The position numbers and the translations under genes are program-made. Shown one piece after another: positions 45,706 through 57,530 of a stretch of 64,000 bases of DNA (the first letter of the stretch is position 1; each line of letters starts with the position of its first letter). The stretch lies in assembly GCA_047967505.1 (NCBI GenBank), contig CM106538.1. One strand, written 5' to 3'. Under the pieces are notes generated by a model. It ran no database searches and was not told the origin of the DNA. It worked only from the letters and a program-made list of their open reading frames with translations. The DNA comes from Dipteris shenzhenensis (taxonomy: Eukaryota; Polypodiophyta; Polypodiopsida; Gleicheniales).

Positions 45706-45992
45706 ACATAGAGAGAGAAACAGAGAGAGATGCAATAATGAATGAACAAAGGAGCATGCCAAGTGCACTAAGTACCATTTGAATCACTAAGTTGCAATAA
45801 AAACATTTGTTTGATGAACGAGGTTTACCACTTGCAATACAACTAAAGGCAACATTCAAATTAACTACATTCGATAAGAACAGGTAGTTTTTTGGTCCTT
45901 GCCCTTACTCAAAACAAACAGGTCCTGGCATGCCTCAACCCTGAGTTCTTAAAAATTTTGGGTGGGCTCAAAGATTACATACATGTCATGGC

Positions 45993-46860
45993 CTACTGGA
46001 AAGGTGGTCTTTCTTGCATGAGGGCAAGCCTCACCTCTTGACTCTTCAGCACAAGCTGTTGGGTGAACCTATGCATTTTTGCATCAAGCCCCAAGACTTG
46101 CAAAAACACAAAATATATATGCTTGTATGATTTCCTGCCCCTTGCTCTTGCTTGGAAGTCTGGACATGTGTAGATTAGTGTCTCTTTTATTGCCACTTCA
46201 TATTGTGAGCCACAAGTTGAGTTGCTACCCTTGCTTTTAACACAAAAACTACATGTTCAGCTGACTTTACAACCCTTTCCTACACAATACGTGCATCGAG
46301 GGTCTTTGCAAGCTTGATTTTTGTCCAAGCTGCCTTTGACACTTTTGACCCATACTATGCACAGGTGGCAAAAGGCCACCATCTTCCTAGCCCATGTTAC
46401 TATTTGCACCTGCACATGTAGGGCTTTCTTCATTGCTTCCAGACGCAGCAGTCTCCATCTTGAATCCCGTTGTCGTAAGAGAGTCAACCTCTTCTTGTGT
46501 AAGAGAGGTCCCTTCTTGCACAGTCTACACATTCAAGATGGTATCTGGTACTAGACTGATGTTGGAGTTGACATTCCAAGCATGTGTGCATGTGGTATTA
46601 CAGAACCACACCATTTGAGTTATTGGGCGACCATATGGATGTTTCCTTGTAGCAAATTGCAAGGCCATTTTGGGAGATAATTGCATGGCACTTTTTTTCC
46701 TCAATTGTCCACCCTAGACATTTAACCCGACTCCCTTAATGGGTTCCTCGAATTGCCCAAAATGCATCTGCACCTTTTGCTCCACCAACCTTTTCCCATC
46801 ATGGTGCAAAATTGCTTGTTAGCCTTGTGAGTTGGTGTCTATTCTAGTCTATTCCTCACC
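45993..46860 (-). pseudogene. Cysteine-rich protein remnant of unknown family
   Basis: On the minus strand, after a frame with FATRKHPYGRPITQMVWFCNTTC (about 46660-46560), a frame change near 46534 leads to CRLCKK, CHLCIVW and CKDPRCTYCVGKGC (46532-46257). After a single TGA it continues with CSFCVKSK and YTCPDFQARARGRK, ending at 45993. The repeated CxxC pairs suggest metal binding. The even composition and the fact that one stop and one shift connect three frames suggest a decayed gene. I do not recognise the family. Confidence 0.4.
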
Positions 46861-46979
46861 TGTCAATATCCTTCGAGGGCATCCCTAACAACATGTACCA
46901 CCTCTGAAGCGCATGCATGAGTGCTTGTGTGCATGCAGTGAATGTGCACATGCATGTATATGTGTGGAATATACAAGAG

Positions 46980-46981
<2 letters not shown>

Positions 46982-47028
<47 letters not shown>

Positions 47029-47034
47029 TCTCTC
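46982..47034 (+). repeat. (CT)n microsatellite
   Basis: Nearly perfect CT repeats followed by GTGTGG. Confidence 0.95.
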
Positions 47035-47561
47035 TGTGTGGTCCTAATTAAACCCAAAGAATACCAAATATGTGTAGAATTTAGAACACCTATACAAAAA
47101 ACAGACTTCTGAAATATTTTACACCCTGTCAAATATCTCCAAATCAACCATAATGCATTCTGTATTTTGAATAACATAGAGGAATATCTACTGTCTGCTA
47201 TAATAGCCTTTACTCCCCATTGTACTCATGTGGGAGCTCATCCAACCTCGTGACACACCCGATTCCTTCTTACCAAGGCACCCAAACTTATCGATTCACA
47301 TCAAGAATGTATGTATGCTACAACACTACGCCCACTTGTCTTTGCATTTCTGCTTGATTGGGAATTTCAAAGGATGGTTCATCCTTGTATGTTTCCACTA
47401 ATTCTACTGTAGAGTGCATTCAAGGGTTTTCATCAACAATTGGAGAAGGCATCCTCGTGGATGACCCAACCTTGTATATGCGCTAGCTTCTTGTGGCAGC
47501 CTTGAAGAAGATCATTGCCTAATTGATGTGGGTCCTTTACTCCTAGGTGATTCCAATATAG

Positions 47562-48047
47562 TTATTGGCATGTGGATAGTGTGGATTTCTGATCCACTAT
47601 GGACTGCATGCTGTCATCTCTTCCACTTGGATAGGGGCTAGCTATACTAATCCAGAATGTTTTGGGTATGCCCTTGGTATAATAATGACAACTTAACGTT
47701 CTAAAGCTTATTGGGTCGTTGCCTCTATCATCCTCTACATACATGGTGTCTATACCACATTTACCCTTGCCTTGATAGGATGGTCTCTTTGCATACACTA
47801 CGTACTTAGTAGCCAAGCTTGAATCCACAATGAAATGGAAAGCACCCTCCATGTCAGTGTGCTCCACCATTTGGACTAGGGTTTCATCACCTACAGGATC
47901 AATAATCATTGCATTAAGTCCATCGCACTGCATCCCTGCATGAATCTTACTTGCTAAGAAAGTTTTGTTCACAACACACTTTCCATCCTTCAATGGAATT
48001 TCAGTATCTGGCAGCAGACATTGTAAACCAAACACGATGGTTGCAGT
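47562..48047 (-). CDS. Unidentified ORF without ATG
   Basis: A minus-strand frame of about 160 codons has ordinary amino acid composition (LLPDTEIPLKDGKCVVNKTF, MVEHTDMEGAFHFIVDSS, YVVYAKRPSYQGKGKCGID). It has no ATG near its start, which suggests an exon or a fragment; upstream it runs into the G-rich minisatellite. No family recognised. It lies on the same strand as the cysteine-rich remnant 700 bp further on and could belong to the same lost gene. Confidence 0.35.
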   Translation of the reverse strand, partial: TATIVFGLQCLLPDTEIPLKDGKCVVNKTFLASKIHAGMQCDGLNAMIIDPVGDETLVQMVEHTDMEGAFHFIVDSSLATKYVVYAKRPSYQGKGKCGIDTMYVEDDRGNDPISFRTLSCHYYTKGIPKTFWISIASPYPSGRDDSMQSIVDQKSTLSTCQ

Positions 48048-48059
48048 GCTTATTATTTG

Positions 48060-48480
48060 AGGGAGCCGGAAGGGTGGGGAGGGAGTTGGTTGGGAGCTGG
48101 AAGGGTGGGGAGCTAGAAGGAGCTAGAGGGTGGGGAAGGAGCTTTGAGGGTGGGGAGGGAGCTAGGAGGGAAGCTGGGAGGGAGCTAGGAGGGTGTGGGG
48201 GGGAGAATGGAATGAGCTGAGAGGGTGGGCATGGAGTTGGAATGGAAGTCGGGAGGGTGTAGATGAGATTGGGAGGGAGCTAGAAGGGTGAGGATGGAGC
48301 TAGGAGGGTATAGATGAGATTGGGAGGGAGTTGGGAGGCTGGGGATGGAGCTGGGAGGGTGTAGATGAGATTGGGAAGGAGCTGGAAGGGTGGGGAGGGA
48401 GCTCGGAGGGTGGGGAGGGAGAATGAAGAGAATTGGGAGGGTGGGGAGGGAGTTGGGAGGATGTGGAGGTTTAGAGTTTA
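48060..48480 (+). repeat. G-rich minisatellite (GGGAGGGTGGGGAGGGAGCT family)
   Basis: About twenty irregular copies of a 20-bp GGAGGG-rich unit, in places alternating with a GTGTAGATGAGATTGGGAGG unit (48257, 48310, 48360). Many GGG tracts could form G-quadruplexes on the plus strand. Confidence 0.9.
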
Positions 48481-48560
48481 GGGTTCATAGTTATTTAGTT
48501 CTTAGTACTTGGGGTTTAGGGTTTGGGCCCTCGTAGGTACTTGGGGTTCAGGGTTAACCC
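48468..48560 (+). repeat. Short degenerate telomere-like words
   Basis: TTTAGAGTTTAGGGTTC, GGGGTTTAGGGTTTGGG and GGGGTTCAGGGTT occur within 90 bases. They resemble the plant telomere repeat TTTAGGG but are not a true array. Confidence 0.5.
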
Positions 48561-48930
48561 TTTAGTTATATATTTCAATCTAGTTATAATTTTTACTTAT
48601 TTTGTATTAAATTTATTAGTTTTATGGTTTTATTTTGTATTTCCAACTTTTATTTTATATTCAATTTTTATAGTTAAATTTATATTTATTATTTTGTTTT
48701 ATTTTATTGTTATATATTTTTAATTTGTATTTATATTTTAATATTTTTTTTTATTTTTTATTTTATTTTAAATTTCTATTTTATATTTTATATGTATATC
48801 TTTTATTTGATTTTATCTTTATATTTTTACTTATTTTATTTTATATTTACTTTTATATTATCTTATTACATTATTTATTAGCTAATATTTCTAATTTTAT
48901 TTGGTTAGTTTTAGTTGTGTTATTGTAGTT
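48561..48930. repeat. Very AT-rich low-complexity stretch
   Basis: Almost only A and T, with TTTTATTTTATATTTA-like words. ORFs here (Phe, Ile, Tyr only) are artefacts. Confidence 0.9.
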
Positions 48931-49984
48931 AGTTGTACCCTAAGCCCTAATGACCTCCTGCCCTAAACCCACCTTTTCTACCCATATGGAGCACCCATAG
49001 CCTATCTCTTTTGCCCCCTACCCATAGCCTGTCTTCCCCGTTCATCTATCCATTCATCTACCTTGACCCACCTCTTCTACCCCCCTATCCATAGCCCGTC
49101 TTCTCTACTACACGTCCATTAACCAACGCTTTCGTGTAGGTTACAACACTCATCCATCGACCAATGCCCGCCCATGAACACGCGAAAACCAAAATCATCT
49201 AGTAAGCTTGACCTTTCGTCGCCTTTAGCCTGAGCCACAGTCCACGGTTTTTTGTTGGGCGAAGACTCGCGATTGGTTGGGCCACATATAAAAAAGGCTT
49301 GATTTTTGGGCCTTTGGGTCCTATGTTAATGTGAAGTGACATGATGGCCCAGCCAATTTAGGGCTTTCGCTGGATTGAATGGGCCATCATGTCACTGCAC
49401 ACGTTCTCAATTGTACTTTTGGAAGCCGAATCCCCGATTTTGCATGCAAATTGAAAGTTTTGTTTTGAATCAGACCTTTCGATGGCAAATTGACGTGGAC
49501 TTTGGAATAGGCGATGAAATAGACATGGCTAATAGGTTTAGATGTGGATTGGCCCAAAAAAAATCAAAATTTTTATCTAGCCACAACCAATTTGGGGTTT
49601 TTGTCAGTCAAAAATGCCAAATTGGCCCAGGGCCAACTAAGTTGGGGTTACAAAGAATACTTATGAACTAACGAGTTCTACATCTAACTAGTACTAGAAC
49701 TAACTAACGAACTACATATGATGTAGTTGTAGAACTAACCTCTAAATTGCCTTATTTTTTCTAATTTCCTTTTCTCCCATTTTTTCTATTACCCTGATCT
49801 CCCTAAAATCCTAATTTTTAAATTCCCCTATTTTTCTAAATTCTTTCCCCCCCCCTTTTTTTCCTATTTCCCCTAATTTTTCCTATGCTCCCCTAAATTT
49901 TTCCCTATATCTTCTAACTAAACCTAAAAGAAACTAGCCCAATTTTTTACCTATGTCTTTTAACTAAGCCTAAAACTAACTAGT
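48931..49984. other. Intergenic DNA without gene
   Basis: A 21-bp inverted repeat stands at 49331-49400. From 49740 the sequence becomes T/C-rich with CCCTAATTTTTCC-like words, the mirror of the sequence that follows repeat R2 at 57540-57900. Confidence 0.6.
49331..49400. repeat. 21-bp inverted repeat (hairpin)
   Basis: GTGAAGTGACATGATGGCCC (49331-49350) and its complement at 49381-49400 match at all but one base; one more base extends the arms inward, leaving a 28-base loop. Confidence 0.9.
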
Positions 49985-51285
49985 AACCACCCCTCGCTTT
50001 GTTTTAATTTCCTTGTATAATTAAAATCCCTCTCTTATGCCAACACATGCGCCACCCCTTCTACCTCTCCTCCCACTCTCCTCACTTTGCAGTGGTCTGA
50101 TCGCCTCACTCTACGTACATCGTACTCGCTTCCCCATAGCAGTCCTTACACCTCGCCTTCCGTGCTTCTTCCACTCCCTCTACCCCCTGGATCTCTCACC
50201 TCCCCAATGGTCCCTACCCGACTTCCTCTCCTAGTCCTATATATTAAGGCAACTCACCACTCATTGCTCTACCTCGCCCCCACTCTTTACTACTCTACAG
50301 TTTATCGACTCTACCCATGCCCCCTGTGCATTGACACACCTACATCCTCCTATCACCTCTCGGCCCCCAACAGCCCTACTGCTTCTCTACTCTCTACGCA
50401 CCCTTGCCCACTGTGCAACCCTACTACCTCTCTACCTCCTCTATGTACCCCCTACTCCTCTTGCCCTCTCATTGACCATGTGACTGATGCATGAAACTGC
50501 ACAGACTTCTATGCAACAGGCCTCCTTCCTCGCTGTACTTTGACATGGACTCTCAGGTTCTTTCATTATTAGTACTCCCCCCCCCTCCCTCCAATTATTA
50601 ATCCCCTGTCTCTATAATTATTAACCCGCCTCTCTCTCACTCTCTCACTCTCTCTCTCTCCTAGCAGTTTATTTAGTTCCCCCCTTTCAAAATTTCCCTC
50701 CCTCCTCTCTTCATATATTTCCCCTACCTTCCTTTTCCCTCCCCCCCTCTAAATCCATAATTTTACCTTCTTTCTCCCTACCCTCTCTTACATTTTCTAT
50801 TTTTTGAAAAAATTCTTTATGTTTTTTCTTTGTTCCCTCTTTAAAAACCCCTTGCTTTAAAAACCCACTCTCTTTCTCCGTCACTCTTACAATCACCCCT
50901 CCTTTTTTTTGCTCCCAAGCCTTTTCCCTTGCTTACCTTAAAAAGTCTTTTCCTCACCCCCTCAAGCCACCCCTATCTTTTTAATTCCTTTTAATTAAAA
51001 CCCTTTTTCTCTCTCTCACCTTTTTCAATTTACATTAACATTTTTTAATATAAATGTGCATTATTTTTACTTCATAAACCATTGACTGATAGTGCTTAAA
51101 ATTGCTCATTAAGCTTGATAAGTGCGTAGGCAAAAGCATCAATTTTTAGTGTGACTCCAATAACAAGGGAGGGGTGTTGATGACACCTATCTTCCCAACC
51201 AAAGTTAAAACTAGTTCTCACTATGTTGCTTGTTGGATGGTGGTAGGTAGGTAGATTCCCCTCTTCAATAAAAGTGTTGCTGAGT
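49985..51285 (+). repeat. Non-coding repeat R1 (inverted copy)
   Basis: It is the reverse complement of R3 and partly of R2. It holds a TATA-like CCTATATATTAAGG (about 50236), a GGACTCTCAGGTTCTTTCATTATTA block (50559-50583) and a TTGCTCATTAAGCTTGATAAGTG block (about 51104). An AACAAGGGAGGGG polypurine-like run follows, leading to TGTTGATGACACC (51176). It ends near ATAAAAGTGTTGCT. It codes for nothing recognisable. Confidence 0.85.
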
Positions 51286-52040
51286 GTTGGCTACCAACAC
51301 GTGAACAAGATGTGTTGGTACAATGGGAGATCTTGCTTGTTCTCTTGCATAATTTGCTCTTGTGCATGGGGATTGAGATTGCAAAGAATATTTTGCATTT
51401 TTCCCAAAATGAAAATCTTTTTCTCGTCAACTACTAGTCCCCCCAACTAGCCACTTAGCATGATCACTCTCACTAGATGCCATATTGAATATATACATAA
51501 TTAAAACAAAGGCACTCCCCATGAGGAAAAAAGATCCTAAAACAAAGAGGAATAGGGGACATAATAGATTAAATTTTTATTTGATTGCTTTTCATATTAT
51601 GAATAAAATTAGACAATGGAGGGGAGGGTGAGATGGGGGTATGAGATGGCTAGATGGAAGGGATGGAGGATGGAATGGACAATGGGATGGGGATAGGGAT
51701 GGGAGGGATGGAATGGACAATGGGATGGGGATAGGGATGGGAGGGAGAGAGGGGGTGTAGGGAAGGGATGGGAGGGTGAGATGAGGGCAATGAGAGGGAT
51801 GGTGGAAAAGGTGCATGGAATTTTAGAACAAGAATGGGAGGGATGGGGGGAAAGGTAGATTGAAAATATAAAATGGGGATGAGAAGGATAGGAGATGGAT
51901 GGGAGGGAGGGGAAATGGGGGAATTTAGAAGGGGTATGGCAAGTATGGGAAAGAAGGGAAAAGGGGGATGGGATGGAGAGGAGAGTTAGAAGGGGGATGG
52001 GTAGGTTCTCTTCCTCAGTCCTTGAGCCAAGGATGGATTT
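51286..52040 (+). repeat. G-rich minisatellite region
   Basis: From about 51610 to 51960 GGGATGGGGATAGGGATGGG-like words repeat. Two exact 38-bp units start at 51671 and 51709. The first 300 bases hold no gene. Confidence 0.8.
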
Positions 52041-52044
52041 GCTT

Positions 52045-52540
52045 GATACTCAAGGGGGGGATAGGTAAGATAGCACTAGTGGATACCGATCACCTTATTG
52101 GACACCGCATTGGCAAGATCTTAGACAAGGTCTTGAGCTTGTGGTTCACCACCTTCTAGATATCATTCGTGACATGCATGGTGGTTTTGTTCAAAAATGT
52201 AGTATTTTGGACAACATTTTCACTTTCTAGGAGGCCATGGATTGGGCTAGGCAAGAGGCACAACATCTCACTATCCTTCACTTGGATTTTAAAAGGCTTA
52301 TGATAGGGTGGAGTGGTCCTTCTTGGAGGGTACTATGCAGATATTGGGTTTCATATAGAGGTGGGTTAGAGGGGTCTCAACTCTTAATGTAGGGAGCTCA
52401 AGTCAAGTGACCATTGGGGGGGCAACGCCTTCTCTCTTTCACACTTGGCATGATAGGGCTGATCCCTTGTGCCCTTCCTCTTCCTCTTCATAGCCAATAT
52501 GTGGGATTATTTTCTATGCTCTTGGGCTACTGGCGTTATC
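52045..52540 (+). pseudogene. LINE reverse transcriptase fragment
   Basis: Across frames it reads CSILDNIFTF*EAMDWARQEA, then (after a lost base) KAYDRVEWSFLEGTMQILGF and VTIGG. This is motif A and its surroundings in plant L1-like reverse transcriptases. Stops and frameshifts make it inactive, and no catalytic ADD motif was found. It is a different LINE from the one at 8.5-13 kb. Confidence 0.75.
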
Positions 52541-52619
52541 AAGATGTGGCTTTGGCTTCAACAAGTAAAGGAGCTTCTAGACTCAGAGTTTACCGATGAC
52601 ATCAAACCATGAGTTCCCC

Positions 52620-53230
52620 TTAGCCTCCAAATGTCCCACATAATCCTCAACTTCATCCTCGCTCTCTCGTAATAGCATCCCTACTTCATCCCACCCTAAA
52701 TCTGATATTTCACTCTTTCTCTCACTTTCCTCTTCACTTTCACTAAGTTTTGTTCACGTTCTTCCTCAAGTAACTTCTTGTCCACCATACTAAACTTTTT
52801 CCTCAACCCACTTTTATCTAGAAGACTGAGGGTCCCTTGAACACAATCCTATACCTCCTTCACCAGTCTTAACCATTGCCTACCTAGAATGTGTGGAAAG
52901 GAGGCTCCTAGCCTAGCTGGCATAACATGATAAGCAATTTTAACATCAACACCAAAAGCTCTCACATCCAACTTGTTCAGAATCCCCAAACATCTTACCT
53001 TTGCATGGTTTGCTAGCCTAATCTTGTAACTTGAAACTCCATTCAGCTCAAAGCCTAATCTTTCAACACAAAATTGTGTGATTACACATACTTGAGCTCC
53101 ACCATCAACATAGGCTTCATTGCCATTTATGCTAGGCATCAAACACAGGGCATATGTCTGGTTATTCATCCAAATAAATAATCCTCACTATTTTTGTTCT
53201 CTCTTGCTTGGGTGGGTTGACCAATCTCTT
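52620..53230 (-). pseudogene. Ty3/gypsy retropepsin fragment
   Basis: The minus-strand frame 53169-52849 reads AYVDGGAQVCVITQFCVERL, then IRLANHAKVRCLGI and FPHILGRQWLR. It has the active-site Asp loop (DGG instead of the usual DSG or DTG) and the closing LGR.WL motif of retroelement aspartic proteases. A Lys/Glu-rich linker follows down to 52620. No reverse transcriptase follows; instead the LINE fragment lies there in the opposite direction. Confidence 0.75.
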
Positions 53231-55690
53231 CCATTATTTCATTAGTTAAGGGTAAAGTTCTATTAACTAGCCATATGAAATGTCCACATTCTTGTTTGTC
53301 AAATCCTTCTACAAAGTGTAGTTCTCTTAAGTTCCCCCACAAGGTAGGTTCCCTGTCTAGAAGTGCCTTTGTGGTCTTGAGTTCTTTTTACCCATTACAT
53401 CATCCCCCTCTTTCTATTTCCCCCTCTTGGCATCGCCACACACATTTTTTGGCTCTTTTTCTCTAGCCCTCTTCAGTGGCATGACTTCAAGCTCTTCTAG
53501 ATCTATTGGTGAAACTTCAGGCTACTTTTCGTGTATCTTCTTCTTACCTTTTTCCTCGAGAGTCAATAAATTTAAAGAAATTCTAAATTCTAAATGAAAG
53601 GGGAGGGGTAGGGTTAATTAAATTCACAAAATTATAAACAGTCTAAGAAACATAATTATGAACACTCTAAGAAAATTTTAAAGGTTATTTGTATTAATAA
53701 GAAGCTTTCACATGGGGGGGACTATTTTGTGTAACTCATAAGTGGGGGGTGAGGGAAGGGGTGTGGGGACTAATAATATAAGAGTACATATTCTATCAAA
53801 GAAAGGGAATTTGTGTGTGTGTGTGTGGGTATGTGTATGTGTGTGCATGTGTATGTGTATGTGTATGGGTATGGGTATGGGTATGTGTGTGTGTGCATGC
53901 ATGTGCTTGCAAGGTATAGAAAGTGTGTGTGTATGCATGCATGCATGCATTATCGAGGTGTGGTGTTGGTACAAGCACAATCACATGTGCCATAAGAGTT
54001 CTTAAGAAGTCAACTGATCTTCATATGAATGAAGATGATTCATCAATGAGTACAAATGCCTGATTGTAGAATGCAAGGGTACATTGTTACTTTATCCAAT
54101 ACCCTTCTTTTGAGATACGGTGAGAAAGAGTGGTTCATGTTGACACATGGACACTAGCATACATCATCACGGATTAAATAGTATGTGGTACTGAAATGAT
54201 ACATGATTTTCTATGAGTAATACATAGATTAGTGAATACAATGGGTGGGGAAGAAATGGGGCACCAATTACAAATTGGAGGTAAGAGTAATGGGGCATGA
54301 ATTAGCAAATGATTTACACAAGTTCTTCTTTGAGAACAATTTGACCAACCCTTTTTTTCCAAGTGGCTAGCATTTTTTGAGTTTCCTAGAGATAATTAAT
54401 CAATATGTAGTAAAGCAATAAAAAGGGGCGTGGAAGGAAGAACTCTACTATGAGACCATCCCAACCTAGAGGCTTCCACTTGCCACATGACTTTATGGAA
54501 TGTCCCAAATTCTCTTGCCTTGAAGGGTGCCTCAACCTCTACTAGAGAAACAATCAGATGCCTCCATATTCTTCAGTGGATTCTGGCCCTTGTTGCAATC
54601 CTCTTAATTCCCTTGACAAGGTCATCCTTCTCGAGTTGATAGCTCCATCGCTTAGAGCAATATTGCTGTTACAGGAGCGAGCTTCTATGGCAGCTGGCCT
54701 CCTTCTCAGAGTACTACCTCTTAATTGCTTGCATTGCTCCCAATGCATCCAAAGCTCTCACAGGGTTATTGAAAGTGTTAGTAATCATTTGGAGCTTCGA
54801 GCTTCTCTACTCTTGGATAAGGCGCCAAAGTGCAACTTTGAACTCGGGTGCCTTCCTTCATCAATGAGGGTACTCGTGCCACACTCCATCCCTTAATTGC
54901 ACAGCCTCCAATGCTTCATGATCCAAGGGGTGCCAATGGTAAGGGTACCATGTCCATGACTCACGTACCCTCCTTGAATGTTTTAGTTGGGGACCACTGA
55001 GCATGCGGTCTAATTAGCCAACTATCTATCTTACCTTAGGGTCCTCTACGCCCTTAGGATAATAGAATTTACCTCCCCTATAGTCCCCCATGTACCCAAT
55101 GGGTTATCTCCTAGTGTCCTAATGGCTATGAGTTAATGGGCATGCTTATTATCCACCCATATTCCTCAATCAAGGGAGGGGTATTCCCTACCTCTATTGC
55201 AATTAATTATAAGGCGGGAAGGTCATGTGACCGTTAACGGGGCTCTTATGGCTCCTTATAGTATCCATTATCCCTATGGAGACTATTAGAGTTGGGGTAA
55301 AAAGGGTCCCCAAGATGTATGCCCTCCATGATCTTTAATTGTTGTAACATGTAATTCATGATCATCTTCTTGTGGTATTAATATTGTTCTACATCCGATA
55401 TCTATCTTGGGACTGAATTATTCCATGTCCTGGACTGATGAGGAAGGGGATCTTTGCTTCCTCATGAATATTCAAGGCCCGCAATCCGTATATCGTATAG
55501 GTTAGGGGGGGAAACCATCAACCCTCCTGTAATCATAATATTATTATCCTTGCTAGCCCTTAACCCTTGTGCCATTCGAGTAGTATCCAATTCGGTGATC
55601 CCCTATGGTTTGGTCAATACATTGCTCATTATATTTAAAAGGGTCCTTGCTAGAACCAATTACCAACATGCTGCCAGGGGAGGGGAAGTG
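53231..55690. other. Intergenic DNA with microsatellite
   Basis: A (GT)n/(TATGGG)n/(TGCA)n microsatellite lies at 53813-53952. ORFs at 54558-54896 and 55454-55711 show no family and have the look of chance. No gene is supported. Confidence 0.6.
53813..53952 (+). repeat. Compound GT / TATGGG / TGCA microsatellite
   Basis: GT dinucleotides pass into TATGTGTATGGGTATGGG words and end in ATGCATGCATGCATGCAT. Confidence 0.9.
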
Positions 55691-57530
55691 TGTGTGTGTG
55701 TGTGTGTGTAGTAGACATTAACAACACCCCTTACATAGTGAAAAGTAGACAAAATTTGGAGTGAAAAAAGAGAGAAGTTTTAATAGAAGTACTTTGCAAT
55801 AAATATCCACAGAAAAGGAATTGACATCATTAAAGGAAGAGTTTTTTCAAAAGAGATAAAGCGAGTAGTAATGCTTTGAAAAGTCATTGGCAGCATCACT
55901 TTTATTGAAGAGGGGAGTCTGCCTACCTGCCACCATCTAACAAGAAAAATGATAAGAACCATATTTTAACTTGGTTGAGAAGATAGGTGTCATAGACACC
56001 CCTCCCTTGTTATCAGGATCTCAATAAGAATAATTGCTCACACAATGGACTTAAAAAGCTAAATTTTGAATTTATGCCTTTAAGGGAGGGAGAAGAAGGT
56101 AAAAAGCATAATGAAAGGAAAGGAATTTAAAACATAAGAATATAGAGGAGAGTGTAAGAGTTTTAGCAAAATGTAACTAAAACGAGTTTGAGAGGACAAA
56201 TTAGATTTTACATGCATAAGTAGTCTATAACACAAGGTAAAGGTATGGTAGATTTAAGAAATTAATGAGGAAATTAGATAAGTGTGGAGAAATAGACTGA
56301 AAGGAGAATTACCTTTACCTTAATATTTAAAAAAGGTTTTTTGAAGGTTAATAACATATAAGTAAAAAAAGGGGGAGTAAATGTTTTGAGAGGAGAGAAA
56401 ATTAAGAAAGAAAGGGGATTAGATTAGTGAGGAGGGGAAATTAATAAAAGGGAAAGGGAGTGTTTAGATAAATAAAGAAAAGAAGAAAGGGGGTTTAAAT
56501 GAATAATTAAGAAACAGAGGAGGATTAAGGGGTAAACCTAAATAAGAGAAGAATAAGTAAAGAAGGGGGATAACATGGGAAGAAAAAAAGGAATTAAAAG
56601 GGAAGGGTTAGAAGTGGAGATTAAGAAAAAAGACTAAAATTAGGAGAATTAAGAGAGGAGAATGAAACTAAAAGACTTATGTAAGAGATAAAAAAGACTA
56701 ATATAAAAGGACTAGCATAGGTGAGGCAAAAAAATGAGGGGAGAGAAAAGGAAAAAGGAAGGGGGGGGGGGCGGTTAAAATGAAAAGGAAAAAATTAATC
56801 AAGAAAGGACCTGAGAGTCCATGGTAGGTGCGAAGTCAGTGCGAAAGTACAGAAGACAAGAGCACCTTTAAAGGGGAAAGCTGTGTCACTTATGCACATG
56901 CAATGCGAGGTGCAGACCAGAGCAGAGCAGACTAGAGAGGACCAGAGCCATCACAGTCAAGGTAAAAAGAAGGTATGGTGATTGGGAGAATGATGGGTGG
57001 GGGTAGATAGCAACAATAGAGCCGCGTTTGCCAGTAGTGGAGAATTCTGAGGTGTTAAGGTGGAGAGTCTTGAAGCCGCCTTGAAGGCTAGAGGACTAGT
57101 AGGGCTATAGGGAGATGGCAGGAGTAGGGTTTTAGACAAGCGAGAGCGTAAGGACGGTGCCGGAGTAACTAGCAACAATAGGTCATATGCAGAGAACCCT
57201 CGAATGGTGGAGGCCGCATGAGAAAAGAGGAGGTGCAGGCTGTGTGCAGTAGCACTGTTGCGGGTGAATTAAGGTGGCAGAGAGTAGGAGCAAACGTAGT
57301 AAGGAGGGATGCGCAAGTATGGTAAGTGCAAAGAGTGGAGAGTGATGTGATGCGCAAGTAGGGAGAATCGGGGAGGTGAGAGGTCTAGGGGGTAGGGAGA
57401 GTGGAAGCACGTAAAGTGAGGCATAGAGACCACTACAGGGAAGTGGGAGAGGCACAAAATGCGAGAAGATAGGTACACAAAGGGAGGAGAGTGAAGGGAG
57501 GTAGGGCACACATGGTGGGAAATAAGGATA
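55691..57530 (-). repeat. Non-coding repeat R2
   Basis: It begins with (GT)n and AGTAGACATTAACAACACC, matches R3 closely to about 56040, diverges in a purine-rich centre, and matches again from ACCTGAGAGTCCATG (56810) to the TAGGGCACACATG block (57503). On the minus strand AACAAGGGAGGGG precedes TGTCTATGACACC, as in R1. Confidence 0.8.

Larger units (their letters stand above)
44161..45992. other. AT-rich intergenic DNA
   Basis: No gene is supported. Features worth naming are the tRNA-like sequence at 44905-44965, an AGGCAAGCG-like word repeated at 45512-45570, and a (GT)n stretch at 45661-45705. Confidence 0.6.

Noticed and set aside
48523-48928. Two ORFs rich in Phe, Ile and Tyr that look like membrane segments
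   Set aside because: They come from a nearly pure AT stretch; any frame there gives such residues.
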